Assembly (NCBI GenBank): GCA_018826895.1
Contig: JAHJYA010000082.1
Location: 120,965 to 184,964 of the forward strand
Reading direction: 5' to 3'
Source: Gammaproteobacteria bacterium
GTDB taxonomy: Bacteria; Pseudomonadota; Gammaproteobacteria; Pseudomonadales; Pseudomonadaceae
DNA: 64,000 nt
Shown here: positions 52,530 through 61,118 of the stretch, piece after piece
Layout of the letters: every line of letters starts with the position of its first letter
Position numbering within the stretch: position 1 is the stretch's first letter
The notes under the pieces: generated by a model
The model's database searches: none
What the model saw: only the letters and a program-made list of their open reading frames with translations
What the model was told of the DNA's origin: nothing
Made by a program: the position numbers and the translations under genes

Positions 52530-53413
52530 GCAGCGGCCTCCAGCCGTTGACGAAATGCCAGATAATGCGCCAGCACCAGCGCAGGCGCCTCCGTTTGTGG
52601 GTAGTGGCCAATACCTTCGAGCAGAACGGTATCCGCCTCGGCGATCAGCTCACGGTAACGCGCCACCATATGCGCCCCGGAAATCGGGTCGACGGCCCCG
52701 TCGATCACCCGCATGGGCACAACAGTGGCCTGCATGGCGCTGACCCAGCGCTCACGCTGCACGCGGCGTTCAGGCATGTAGCGGATCAGCCGGTGCATCA
52801 CCGCCGGGCCGTTGTGGCTGGCGATCAGGCTCCAGAAGTCGTCCAGCTCTGCCTCGCTTGGCTGCGTTTGTGGGCCGAATACCTTGGCAAAGCTGACGGC
52901 CAGTTTCTGCCGGCTGAACAAGCGGCCGATCAGCGGGCCAATGGGGCTGAGCAGCAGTTTCTGTACGCGCACTGGGTGATGGGTTTCCGGAAACAGCCCG
53001 CCATTGAGGAACACGCAGCTGGCCAGGGTGATGCGCCCTTCCTCGTGTCGCGCCAACAGTTCCTGGGCCACGCTGTCGCCATAGTCATGGGCCAGTACGT
53101 GCACAGGTTCCGACACATTCAGATGCCCCAGCAGCGCCTGTTGCAAATCGGCCTGTTCCAGCAGGCTGTAGGCATGCCCGCGCGGTTTGGCCGAGTCGCC
53201 AAAGCCGAGCATGTCACAGGCGATCACCTGGTAGTTTTCGGCCAAGGGCGCCCAGAGGTAATGCCAATCCCAGCTTGCCGTAGGAAAGCCATGGATCAAC
53301 AGCAGTGGCTCGCCCTGCCCCGCCGTCCAATAGCGGATGGCATGCCCCTGAAAGTCGAAGCTCAGGCCCTGTTCGCGCCAGTTCGCCAAAGCGATTCCCG
53401 GCAGCCTACTCAT
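52508..53413 (-). CDS. Alpha/beta hydrolase (haloalkane dehalogenase/epoxide hydrolase type)
   Basis: A 301-residue hydrolase: LLIHGFPTASWDWHYLW (oxyanion loop), nucleophile elbow LAHDYGDSVAQE with Asp as nucleophile, RVIDGAVDPISGAHMVARYRE (acid) and LLEGIGHYPQTEAPA (His). An Asp nucleophile fits dehalogenase or epoxide hydrolase relatives rather than esterases. It is coupled by a 4-bp overlap to the aldolase gene. The substrate is unknown. Confidence 0.8.
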   Translation of the reverse strand: MSRLPGIALANWREQGLSFDFQGHAIRYWTAGQGEPLLLIHGFPTASWDWHYLWAPLAENYQVIACDMLGFGDSAKPRGHAYSLLEQADLQQALLGHLNVSEPVHVLAHDYGDSVAQELLARHEEGRITLASCVFLNGGLFPETHHPVRVQKLLLSPIGPLIGRLFSRQKLAVSFAKVFGPQTQPSEAELDDFWSLIASHNGPAVMHRLIRYMPERRVQRERWVSAMQATVVPMRVIDGAVDPISGAHMVARYRELIAEADTVLLEGIGHYPQTEAPALVLAHYLAFRQRLEAAACSDEPS

Positions 53414-54195
53414 GCGGCGTAACCCGGCATCTGTTGGTCGAGTTTGCGCAGCAGCGCCGGCCAGGGCAGCGCGCCGCCCATGCCTTGCGGGGTCTTCATC
53501 ACCCCGGCGACCATCGCCCGCGCCCCGTCGAGCACGGCCTGGGGAATGTGAATCAGCTCAGCGCCGCCGCCCTGCGCCATGACCTGAATCTCGCAGGCAC
53601 GCTGCAGGATAAACATCATCAGGAAGGCATCGGCGATGCTCCCGGCAGCCGTCAGCAACCCGTGGTTGGGCAGGATCATAAAGTTCTTGTCGCCCAGGTC
53701 CGCCTGCAGGCGCGCCTTCTCGTCGTGGTTCAGGGCCACTCCTTCATAACCGTGATAGGCCAGGCTAGCGAGCACGAACAGCGACTGCTGGGACAACGGC
53801 AACAGACCCTGCTTCTGCGCGGACACCGCGATACCAGCGGCGGTATGAATGTGCAGCACGCAGGCGACATCGTGGCGCACCTCATGCACGGCACTGTGGA
53901 TGGTGTAGCCGGCCGGGTTGATGTCGAACGGGCTGTCCATCAGCTTGTTGCCGACCAGATCGATCTTCACCAGGCTGGAGGCAGTGATCTCATGGAACAT
54001 CAAGCCGTAGGGGTTGATCAGGAAATCTTCGGTGCCGGGAATCTTCGCCGAGATGTGGGTGAAGATCAGGTCATCCCAGCCATACAGGGCGATCAGCCGG
54101 TAGCAGGCGGCCAGGTCAACACGGGCCTGCCATTCGGCAGCGGAGACCTGATCCTGCAGGCTGAGACTGGGCAGTGCATGGGCAGCAGTCATCAC
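53410..54195 (-). CDS. Class II aldolase/adducin family protein
   Basis: A 261-residue protein with FTHISAKIPGTEDFLINPYGLMF, LHIHTAAGIAVSAQ (metal-binding His pair) and ILPNHGLLTAAGSIADAF. The family includes fuculose-phosphate aldolases and many uncharacterised members; the phosphate-binding residues are not clearly kept, so true aldolase activity is uncertain. It is the first gene of a three-gene overlapping operon with the hydrolase and the DUF1569 gene. Confidence 0.85.
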   Translation of the reverse strand: MMTAAHALPSLSLQDQVSAAEWQARVDLAACYRLIALYGWDDLIFTHISAKIPGTEDFLINPYGLMFHEITASSLVKIDLVGNKLMDSPFDINPAGYTIHSAVHEVRHDVACVLHIHTAAGIAVSAQKQGLLPLSQQSLFVLASLAYHGYEGVALNHDEKARLQADLGDKNFMILPNHGLLTAAGSIADAFLMMFILQRACEIQVMAQGGGAELIHIPQAVLDGARAMVAGVMKTPQGMGGALPWPALLRKLDQQMPGYAA

Positions 54196-54262
54196 GAAAC
54201 CTCGGCATTCTTGTTATAGGAACACCGAGTTTAGCGAGGCTGGCGGTAAAGGTAAGTTGCCG

Positions 54263-54282
54263 CGTCAGCCAGCTTGCTGACG
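54263..54282. repeat. 20-bp palindrome between operons
   Basis: CGTCAGC-CAGCTT-GCTGACG lies between the flavodoxin and aldolase genes, a possible operator or weak terminator of the flavodoxin gene. Confidence 0.4.
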
Positions 54283-54381
54283 TTGCAGGCCACTGCGACT
54301 GTACTGCCGCGCCCTGCAGAGCTGTTGACGCGAAGCCTGATCACTCACGTTGAGTGGCGGCCATTCACCGCCCGGATACGA

Positions 54382-54834
54382 TCAGCCGCGCAAGGCGCTG
54401 ATCAGCTCATCAAGCCAGGGCTCGGCATCGCTTTCCGGGGTCACGCTTTCGCTGCTGTCCAGGCGTAGCATGGGCACGACCTCGCGGATGCCCAGTTCGG
54501 CGTATAACTCACGGACCAGCTCACCACCGCCACAAAAGGTATCGCCGTAGCTGGAGTCGCCCAGCGCCAGCACCGCGCCAGGCAGGCCGGACCAAGCGGG
54601 CAGCAGGTCGCGAATACTGTGGTAGAGCGGCTGCAGATTATCCGGCAGCTCGCCCATACCGGTGGTCGAGGTCACCACCAGAAAGGCCTCGGGCGCGAAT
54701 GCCTGCAGAGCCGCAAGATCGGCACGCGGGTCATGCCAGGCTTGGAAACCGGCGGCACTCAACAAGCCCTGAGCATGGCGGGCAACCTCTTCGGCCGTGC
54801 CATAGACAGAACCGGACAGGATGGCGACTTTCAT
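54382..54834 (-). CDS. mioC: Flavodoxin (MioC-like)
   Basis: A 150-residue FMN protein: phosphate loop SGSVYGTAEEVARHA, TSTTGMGELPDN and LALGDSSYGDTFCGGGE, the MioC pattern. It carries electrons to an unidentified partner. It is divergent from the LOV photoreceptor gene, 101 bp apart, in a region rich in light-related genes. Confidence 0.85.
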   Translation of the reverse strand: MKVAILSGSVYGTAEEVARHAQGLLSAAGFQAWHDPRADLAALQAFAPEAFLVVTSTTGMGELPDNLQPLYHSIRDLLPAWSGLPGAVLALGDSSYGDTFCGGGELVRELYAELGIREVVPMLRLDSSESVTPESDAEPWLDELISALRG

Positions 54835-54935
54835 GAACTACTCCGCAACATAGAGAAATCGCCGGGCATTATGCCGCAAGTAGACAGTCCGCCCGGATGT
54901 TTTAGAATGCAGCGACTCGTACTGGGATATCGCAC

Positions 54936-55388
54936 ATGATCAACGCCAAATTATTGCAGCTGGTGGTCAACGCCTCGAATGACGGTATCGTGGTTGCCGA
55001 GCAAGAGGGCGACGACAACATCCTGATCTACGCCAACGCCGCGTTCGAGAAACTCACCGGCTACGCCAGTGAAGACATCCTTTATCAGGATTGTCGCTTT
55101 CTCCAGGCCGGTGACCGCAACCAGGCAGGCCTGGACGCGATTCGTGAAGCGGTAAAGAACAACGCTCCGTGCCGGCAGATCATCCGCAACTACCGCAAGG
55201 ATGGCAGCCCGTTCTGGAACGAGCTGTCGATCACCCCGGTGTTCAATGAGGGCGATCAACTGACCTATTACATTGGTATCCAGAAGAACGTCACCGAACA
55301 GGTCGAGGCCCAGCAGCGGGTCGTCGAACTGGAAGCCCAAGTTGCGGCTCTGCAGGCCGAACTCGCGCAATTACGGACGAACGGCTGA
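54936..55388 (+). CDS. Short LOV blue-light photoreceptor
   Basis: A 150-residue single-domain LOV protein, almost colinear with the P. putida short SB-LOV proteins. It starts MINAKLLQLVVNASNDGIVVAE and has YQDCRFLQ, where the flavin-adduct cysteine is Cys53, then NYRKDGSPFWNELSITPV and YYIGIQKNVTEQ. The C-terminal EAQQRVVELEAQVAALQAELAQL is a coiled coil that probably mediates dimerisation and output. It senses blue light through FMN; in P. putida such proteins are needed for LitR-dependent light induction. Confidence 0.9.
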   Translation: MINAKLLQLVVNASNDGIVVAEQEGDDNILIYANAAFEKLTGYASEDILYQDCRFLQAGDRNQAGLDAIREAVKNNAPCRQIIRNYRKDGSPFWNELSITPVFNEGDQLTYYIGIQKNVTEQVEAQQRVVELEAQVAALQAELAQLRTNG

Positions 55389-55459
55389 ACCTTTCGCAAA
55401 ACAAATCTCAACTGCAATGGTCACACAGGTTCTAGCCCCACTTGCGTGCAGAATCGACC

Positions 55460-56080
55460 ATGCAGACTCAAACCCTTCTCACCCAGGACGAACTGGATTT
55501 TATCCAGCACTTGAGTTCGCGCGCCCAGCAACGTGAGGCGCCTCAAGCGCCCGCAGAGGGACTGCAAGTAGACGCTGGGCGTCAGGTCACTGAGCTACTG
55601 GCCCATTGCGCTGCCAATGAACAGCTGACCATCGAGGCGCATTTCGAAGATCAGCGCCTGACCTTCACCCCTCATCTGACCGAAGACGCTAACCACGGCC
55701 AGCACCTGGCGCTGGGCACTCCGCAGATCTTCGAACAGGGCTCCACCGAACGCCCCTGGCGCCTGACCCTCGACAGCCCTATTGCGCTGTGCGACAGCCT
55801 CGGCCACGCCAGCGGGCTCTGGGTGCATGAGCTGTCGCTCAATGGTGCCCTGGTGGAAGTTCGCGGCCGCGCGATAGAAACCGCACCGCGCCGTTTCACC
55901 CTCGCCCTCAAGCTTGGCGAACAACACCTGGTTGGCGTGCAGGGTTACCTGATCCGCAAAGCCACCGGTGGCCGCGTAGCCTACCGCCTTGCACCGCTGG
56001 ATGCGCCAGCCCGCGAACAGCTGCAGCAGTTCATCTACCAACAGCATCGCCAGCGCTACCCGCAAGCCCACCACCGCTAG
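55460..56080 (+). CDS. PilZ-like domain protein
   Basis: A 206-residue soluble protein. The C-terminal part (about 105-195: LTLDSPIALCDSLGHASGLWVHELSLNGALVEVRGRAI ... GQRxxL-like ending) resembles a PilZ domain, with HELSLNG at the place of the D/NxSxxG motif. A clear RxxxR c-di-GMP motif is lacking, so ligand binding is doubtful. ATG 55460 is 71 bp after the LOV stop. The stop codon itself is part of a palindromic repeat. Confidence 0.6.
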   Translation: MQTQTLLTQDELDFIQHLSSRAQQREAPQAPAEGLQVDAGRQVTELLAHCAANEQLTIEAHFEDQRLTFTPHLTEDANHGQHLALGTPQIFEQGSTERPWRLTLDSPIALCDSLGHASGLWVHELSLNGALVEVRGRAIETAPRRFTLALKLGEQHLVGVQGYLIRKATGGRVAYRLAPLDAPAREQLQQFIYQQHRQRYPQAHHR

Positions 56081-56132
56081 GGTCTGTTGACGTTTCGTCG
56101 CAAGCCGCGAACGATACGTCAACAGACCCTAG
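56077..56132. repeat. CTAGGG...CCCTAG palindromic repeat, near-perfect copy
   Basis: CTAGGGTCTGTTGACGTTTC and its mirror GTCAACAGACCCTAG enclose a short loop. The TAG of the left arm is the stop codon of the PilZ-like gene. Relatives are at 15099 and 27786. Confidence 0.85.
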
Positions 56133-56133
56133 A

Positions 56134-56163
56134 CAAAAAAAAGACCCGCCAGTTGGCGGGTCA
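56134..56163 (-). terminator. Terminator of the acyl-CoA dehydrogenase gene
   Basis: On the minus strand GACCCGCCAACTGGCGGGTC is followed by a run of eight T (plus-strand AAAAAAAA at 56135-56142). Confidence 0.85.
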
Positions 56164-56252
56164 AGCTTGCAGGGACAGAACTCCCTCTGGGGAATAAAAA
56201 GATCCGGCAGCCGAAAAATGCTCGAGAGCATGGCTACCGGATTGCGCAGTCG

Positions 56253-58028
56253 TTAAGCGAACTCCTCGTCGCTGAATGCCATCAGGGTCGCCTTGCCGGC
56301 CTTGACCTCGGCCAGCAGGCTGTCAGTCTCGGTCAGTACGCGGGCCATAAAGAAGTCGGCTGATTTGAGCTTGGCGCCATAGAACGCGGTTTCGCTGCTG
56401 CCCTCGCTCAAACGTGCCTGGGCCACCGCAGCCATACGCGCCCACATCCAGGCCAGGCTGGTCAGGGCGAATAGACGCAGATAAGGCGTTGCCGCTGCGC
56501 CCGCTTGCTCGGGGTCTTTCATCCCCTCACTGGCGACCCATAGCGTCGCTTGTTGCAACTGTTTGAGCGCCGCACCTAGCTTCTCGCCGTGGGCTGAATC
56601 CGGGTTGGCCTTGAGCCAACCTTCGATCAGTGCAAAGTAGTTGCGCACGGCGCGACCACCACCCAGAGCCAGCTTGCGCCCTACGAGATCGAGCGCCTGG
56701 ATGCCATTGGTGCCTTCGTAAATACGGGTGATGCGCGCGTCACGGACCAGTTGTTCGATGCCCCAGTCCTCGGTGTAGCCTGAGCCGCCGAGCACCTGGA
56801 GACCATCGTTGGCACAGTTGAAGCCCTCATCGGTAAGGAACGCCTTGACCACCGGGGTCAGCAATTGCACCAGGTCATCGGCGCGCTCACGTTCTTGTGG
56901 GTCCTCATGATCGTGGGCAACATCTTCGTGCAGACCGGTAAAGTAAGCCAAGGCACGTCCGCCTTCGATCATCACCTTCTGACGCAGCAGATTGCGCCGC
57001 ACGTCAGGGTGCACGGTAATCGGGTCAGCCGGTTTATCGGGCGCCTTGGGGCCAGACAATGAACGGCTCTGCAGGCGCTCGCGAGCAAAGCCCAAGCTGA
57101 TCTGATACGCCGTCTCGGCCAGACCCAGGCCTTGCATACCGACCATCAGCCGCGCGGAGTTCATCATGGTGAACATGCAGCGCAGGCCCTTATTGACCTC
57201 ACCGACCAGCCAGCCCTGGGCGCCCTCGAAATTCATTACGCAAGTAGCGGAGCCCTTGATGCCCATCTTGTGTTCCAGACCGCCGCACAACGCCGGGTTG
57301 CGACTGCCATCCTCGAGCACCTTGGGCACCAGGAACAGAGAAATGCCTTTCACGCTATCCGGTGCATCCGGCAGCTTGGCCAGTACCAGATGGAGAATGT
57401 TGTCAACCAGATCGTGCTCGCCGCCAGTGATCCAGATCTTGGTACCGCTGATGGCGTAGCTACCATCCGCCTGAGGAACCGCACGCGTGCGGATCAGCCC
57501 CAGGTCAGTGCCGCATTGCGGCTCGGTCAGGCACATGGTGCCGGTCCATTCCCCGCTGATCAGCTTGGGCAGGTAGCGGGTCTGCAACTCCGGCGTACCG
57601 TGGGCAGTCAGTGCGTTGATTGCACCGTGGGTCAGGCCTGGATACATGCCGAGTGACAGGTTGGCCGAACACACCATCTCCTCGACCATCATGTTCAGTA
57701 CATGGGGCAAGCCCTGGCCGCCGAACTCGGTGCTGCACGCCAGCGCCGTCCAGCCACCTTCGGCGAACTGCTTGTAGGCCTCACGGAAACCGTCCGGCGC
57801 TTTGACTGAATGGGTCTGTGGGTCATAACGGCAGCCCTGCTTGTCACCAGGACCGTTAAGTGGCGCCAGCACGTTTTCTGCGAGCTTGGCTGCCTCTTCC
57901 AAAATGGCGCCACCGAGGTCGTTTCCGAACTCGCGCTGGCTAGGCAGCGACTGCAAGGTGGCATAAGCATTCAACACTTCGTCGAAGACGAAACGCATAT
58001 CACGAAGCGGAGCACGATAATGAGACAT
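56253..58028 (-). CDS. Acyl-CoA dehydrogenase, large DmdC/FadE type
   Basis: A 591-residue acyl-CoA dehydrogenase: MCLTEPQCGTDLGLIRT, GTKIWITGGEHDL, KMGIKGSATCVMNFE, QVLGGSGYTEDWGIEQLVRDARITRIYEGTNGIQALDL (catalytic Glu in YEGTNG), and a C-terminal extra domain of about 130 residues. It resembles 3-methylthiopropanoyl-CoA dehydrogenase-type and long-chain FadE proteins of Pseudomonas. Three TGTACA-type boxes lie 26-59 bp upstream, with the spacing also seen before the DUF6482 gene, suggesting LitR control. Confidence 0.88.
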   Translation of the reverse strand: MSHYRAPLRDMRFVFDEVLNAYATLQSLPSQREFGNDLGGAILEEAAKLAENVLAPLNGPGDKQGCRYDPQTHSVKAPDGFREAYKQFAEGGWTALACSTEFGGQGLPHVLNMMVEEMVCSANLSLGMYPGLTHGAINALTAHGTPELQTRYLPKLISGEWTGTMCLTEPQCGTDLGLIRTRAVPQADGSYAISGTKIWITGGEHDLVDNILHLVLAKLPDAPDSVKGISLFLVPKVLEDGSRNPALCGGLEHKMGIKGSATCVMNFEGAQGWLVGEVNKGLRCMFTMMNSARLMVGMQGLGLAETAYQISLGFARERLQSRSLSGPKAPDKPADPITVHPDVRRNLLRQKVMIEGGRALAYFTGLHEDVAHDHEDPQERERADDLVQLLTPVVKAFLTDEGFNCANDGLQVLGGSGYTEDWGIEQLVRDARITRIYEGTNGIQALDLVGRKLALGGGRAVRNYFALIEGWLKANPDSAHGEKLGAALKQLQQATLWVASEGMKDPEQAGAAATPYLRLFALTSLAWMWARMAAVAQARLSEGSSETAFYGAKLKSADFFMARVLTETDSLLAEVKAGKATLMAFSDEEFA

Positions 58029-58053
58029 GAGTACGTTCCTGGTAGGCGCTATC

Positions 58054-58087
58054 TATACAACGAGTTGCCATGTACAGCTTTTGTATA
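58054..58087 (-). promoter_or_regulatory. TGTACA-type box array upstream of the acyl-CoA dehydrogenase
   Basis: TATACA (58054), TGTACA (58071) and TGTATA (58082) are spaced 17 and 11 bp apart start to start. A further TGTACA is at 58116. The spacing is the same as at 60867-60900. LitR/PplR-type regulators bind paired TGTACA boxes. Confidence 0.6.
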
Positions 58088-58221
58088 GCTAACCAGGAAC
58101 CTTTGCAATCTTTTTTGTACAACCAGTACAAGTATCTTCAGCATCCGACGGAATACACGTGCAGCCGAACGCACACTGCAGCTCGCTGCAATGGGTACGG
58201 CACAGCCAACGTTAACGGGTT

Positions 58222-59208
58222 TCAGGTATCGAGATGGCCGGCGAGGAACTGCTGCAGGCGGCGTTGCATCAGTCGCCCTTCATTACCCAGGCAGGCAATC
58301 GGAGAGCCACTAAAGCTCTCTTCCATCAAGTCGGAACCATCGCCGGCAATCACCAGCGGGCAGTCCAACGCCAGCGCCAGGCGGGCTAGTACACGCGGCA
58401 TGTCCTCGGCTGGCGGCTGGTTGGAAAACAGCACCAGGGCCTGGGGCTGCACCTTTTCGCAGACCAGCGCCAGCTCTTCCAGGGGCTGACCGAGGCCGAG
58501 CGCACTCACCGCCACTTCGGAACTGCTCATCAACAAGCCAGCCACCAGCAGTTCCAGCTCGCGGCAATGGCCCGGCAACGCCGCCAACAGCACCCGTTCC
58601 TCAGCCTGCACACGACCGATTTGCAGGCGCTGCAGGGTGCGAGCACGCAGGAATGCATCGAAGAACAGCCATTCGCTGGTCTGCCCAAACTCGTCCTGGC
58701 GGATCAGCAGCTCCTGCCACAACGGCATAAGAATGTCCTGGAACACCACAACCAGGGGATAGCTGGAGAACACCTGGCCATACAGCCGCTCCAGGCGCAC
58801 ATCGTCGAACGCGGCAATAGCCTGGCGCAGCTGGGTTTGCCATTCGGCCCACTCACCCGCGGTGACTTCCTCGTACACCGGTGAAGTCGGCACCTTGGTC
58901 GCGCTTTTGGCGAGGATCTTGCCCACCTTGCTGACCGCCACTCCCCGCTCGATCCACGCCAGGATGCTGCGCACAGACTCGATGTCCGCCAGAGAATAGA
59001 GGCGATGCCCGCTCTCGGTCCGGGTCGGCTGGATCAGGCCGTAACGACGCTCCCAGGCACGCAACGTCACCGGATTGACTCCGGTCAGCCGCGAAACCTC
59101 GCGAATGGGAAACAGTTCTTCCTGTTTGAGGGCACTCGAAACCATGGACGAAGCACCAACGAGACTGGACATAGGCGGCGGGATCATCAGATGAAATGCG
59201 TGACGCAT
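58222..59208 (-). CDS. litR: LitR/CarH-type MerR-family light regulator
   Basis: An approximately 328-residue regulator. The MerR helix-turn-helix is LFPIREVSRLTGVNPVTLRAWERRYGLIQPTRTESGHRLYSLADIESVRSI. Then comes a helical cap (about 120-200) and a B12-binding-like fold (LLAALPGHCRELELLVAGLLMSSSEVAVSALGLGQPLEELA). The ExHxxG cobalamin motif is replaced by PGHCREL, as in class II LitR proteins that do not use B12 for light sensing. The start is uncertain: several ATGs (59208, 59187, 59172) precede the domain, none with a good ribosome site. It likely represses light-induced genes here. Confidence 0.85.
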   Translation of the reverse strand: MRHAFHLMIPPPMSSLVGASSMVSSALKQEELFPIREVSRLTGVNPVTLRAWERRYGLIQPTRTESGHRLYSLADIESVRSILAWIERGVAVSKVGKILAKSATKVPTSPVYEEVTAGEWAEWQTQLRQAIAAFDDVRLERLYGQVFSSYPLVVVFQDILMPLWQELLIRQDEFGQTSEWLFFDAFLRARTLQRLQIGRVQAEERVLLAALPGHCRELELLVAGLLMSSSEVAVSALGLGQPLEELALVCEKVQPQALVLFSNQPPAEDMPRVLARLALALDCPLVIAGDGSDLMEESFSGSPIACLGNEGRLMQRRLQQFLAGHLDT

Positions 59209-59235
59209 TGTAACGCAGGCTCAAGCGCCATACAT

Positions 59236-59252
59236 TGTACAAAACATGTACA
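59236..59252. promoter_or_regulatory. Paired TGTACA boxes between litR and DUF393 gene
   Basis: TGTACA at 59236 and TGTACA at 59247 (11 bp start to start) lie between divergent litR and the DUF393 gene, 12 bp before the latter. This placement allows autoregulation and control of both directions. Confidence 0.65.
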
Positions 59253-59264
59253 GGTAATTAGACA

Positions 59265-59693
59265 ATGAAGATCAAGCCCGTTTGGCCCCTGACGCTCTAC
59301 TACGACGGCGACTGCCCGTTGTGCGCACGGGAGATACGCCTACTGCGCCAGCATGCCGCCGGCAATGATCGCCTAACGCTGATCGACATCAGCCTGCCGC
59401 CCTTTGAAGCAAGCGCCATCGGTGTCACCCAGCAAGCACTGCAAGATCTCTTGCACGCACGCTTTGCCGACGGTCAGTGGGTCACCGGCCTTGATGCCAC
59501 GCTCTGGAGCTGGCGTGCTGCCGGCCTTGGCCGCTGGGCCGCGCCACTGACCTGGAAACCGCTGCGCCCTGTTTTCGAGCTGGGCTATCGCCTGTTCTGC
59601 CTCGCCCGGCCGCACCTTAACTGGCTGCCGCACCCAGACGGTGCAAAACGCTGCGCGATCAAGCCTGGGACGAACGGCAAACGCGACTGCTGA
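59265..59693 (+). CDS. DUF393 (DCC) family thiol-disulfide oxidoreductase-like protein
   Basis: A 142-residue protein with the family motif LYYDGDCPLCAREIRLLRQHA, whose CPLC resembles a thioredoxin active site, and a C-terminal WxWRAAGLGRWAAPLTWKPLRPVFELGYRLFC hydrophobic part. Redox activity is inferred. It is divergent from litR and directly behind its TGTACA boxes. Confidence 0.85.
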   Translation: MKIKPVWPLTLYYDGDCPLCAREIRLLRQHAAGNDRLTLIDISLPPFEASAIGVTQQALQDLLHARFADGQWVTGLDATLWSWRAAGLGRWAAPLTWKPLRPVFELGYRLFCLARPHLNWLPHPDGAKRCAIKPGTNGKRDC

Positions 59694-59819
59694 TGCGGAG
59701 CTGGCGCTTTTCGGTAAAACCGGAATAATCCTTGCCTGTATAAACACGTCGCTCACCATCCCGAGCGGCGTGAAGCGCATGCCCCACCCCGGCGCGCGCC
59801 TGGCCTTTGGAGATACACA

Positions 59820-60389
59820 ATGTCTGCAGAACCCGTCACCCTTATGGTGGCGCGCCGCGTCGCCAGCGGCCGCTATCACGACCTGCTCGCCTGGCTGCAT
59901 GAAGGCGAACGCCTGGCCACCGACTTCCCCGGCTACCTGGGCTCCGGCGTACTGGCACCCCCGCCAGGCGACGATGAATTCCAGATCATATTCCGCTTTA
60001 CCGATGCCGACACCATGGCGGCCTGGGAGCACTCGGCCTCGCGCAGCACCTGGCTCGAGCGCGGCAGCGGCCTGTTCGCGCAACCCCACGAGCACCGTGC
60101 GGTAGGGCTTGATGCCTGGTTTGGTGCTGCTCATCGGCAACCACCGCGCTGGAAACAAAGCGTGGCGATCTGGCTGGCGTTTTTCCCGGTATCCCTGGCG
60201 TTCAACCTGCTGTTTGGCGGCTGGCTGAACGACCTGCCGCTGGTCGTCCGTGTCCTGCTCAGCACCCTGGCGCTGACCCCACTGATGACCTACCTGTTTA
60301 TCCCACTGTCCACTCGCCTGCTGGCGCCCTGGTTGCTCGCCTCGCGCCAAACCACAGTGCGCAGCCGCCCCGCGCTGCACAAAGGCTAA
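59820..60389 (+). CDS. Antibiotic biosynthesis monooxygenase-like domain with membrane anchor
   Basis: A 189-residue protein. The N-terminal 95 residues (VTLMVARRVASGRYHDLLAWLHEGERLATDFPGYLGSGVL ... FQIIFRFTDADTMAAWEHS) fit an ABM/dimeric ferredoxin-like fold. Two membrane segments follow (WLAFFPVSLAFNLLFGGWL and VVRVLLSTLALTPLMTYLFIPL). Proteins of this build are usually of unknown function. It lies 126 bp after the DUF393 gene and may belong to the same light-linked group. Confidence 0.75.
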   Translation: MSAEPVTLMVARRVASGRYHDLLAWLHEGERLATDFPGYLGSGVLAPPPGDDEFQIIFRFTDADTMAAWEHSASRSTWLERGSGLFAQPHEHRAVGLDAWFGAAHRQPPRWKQSVAIWLAFFPVSLAFNLLFGGWLNDLPLVVRVLLSTLALTPLMTYLFIPLSTRLLAPWLLASRQTTVRSRPALHKG

Positions 60390-60558
60390 GGTCTGGCGCC
60401 GCATGTCTCGCCGATGAATAAGGCCTGCGTTGCGACCACCATTCGCCGCGGGGTGCGCCCCCACGAGAGAGCGCGCCACGCCAGTCTCCGTGTAGGAGCC
60501 TCATCTCGGGGTGAAGCTTTTCACAGCAGCGTGGCGTGCAGCGGAACGTCTAAAACAG

Positions 60559-60852
60559 CTAGGACAGAGGCAGCCGCAACCCTGGATCGGCCTGCTGCAG
60601 CGCGGGCCGACCGATGATTTCGTCGTGACTCTCGGGCTGTAACAGCAACACCTCGCGCACACCGCAGCGGCGCAAGCGCGCCTTGAGCAGTGGCAGGCTC
60701 GTCCACAACGCCCCACCAGCAGCGGCAAACACTTCACGCCTGCCGTCAGCCAGGCACACCTGTGCGGCGTAGCCGCTGCAGCGCAGGGAGCGGACCTCCA
60801 CGCGCGTTATCCGCCCCTGCCGCCTCGCCAGCATCAGTTGAAGCCGTGTCAT
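60559..60852 (-). CDS. DUF6482-type small protein
   Basis: A 97-residue protein, mainly beta/alpha (VEVRSLRCSGYAAQVCLADGRREVFAAAGGALWTSLPLLKARLRRCGVREVLLLQPESHDEIIGRP), matching the DUF6482 family. ATG 60852 has GGAGG 7 nt upstream. Its promoter has three TGTACA-type boxes 15 bp before the start codon, so light/LitR control is likely. The function is unknown. Confidence 0.75.
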   Translation of the reverse strand: MTRLQLMLARRQGRITRVEVRSLRCSGYAAQVCLADGRREVFAAAGGALWTSLPLLKARLRRCGVREVLLLQPESHDEIIGRPALQQADPGLRLPLS

Positions 60853-60866
60853 AAAGCCTCCAAAGC

Positions 60867-60900
60867 TGTACAAGAATTAAAGATGTACAGCATAAATACA
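60867..60900 (-). promoter_or_regulatory. TGTACA-type box array upstream of the DUF6482 gene
   Basis: TGTACA (60867), TGTACA (60884) and AATACA (60895) are spaced 17 and 11 bp apart, the same geometry and orientation relative to the gene as at 58054-58087. Confidence 0.65.
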
Positions 60901-60998
60901 CCTTTTCGCCCACCAGCAAAAGCACTAAAAATGCCATAAGAGTCAATGAAATAGCCTAATTCTACAGAAGCCATAGATTAACCCTACACGAGCAATGG

Positions 60999-61025
60999 TT
61001 GTACAAACCCCATGACTGGTATAAC
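60999..61025 (+). promoter_or_regulatory. TGTACA box and -10-like TATAAC upstream of folM
   Basis: TTGTACAAA (60999) with TATAAC at 61020-61025. The box overlaps the -35 position expected for this promoter, as MerR-type light regulators often do. It would bring folM-folE-folX under the same control. Confidence 0.5.
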
Positions 61026-61118
61026 TTTAATCCCGGTTCAGTCGACGCCGCGTGTTACTGGTCAGGTATCCGGCGCGGCGTTGCTGGACCCACCTTTTTT
61101 CCTGCAGCCGAGCCTGTC

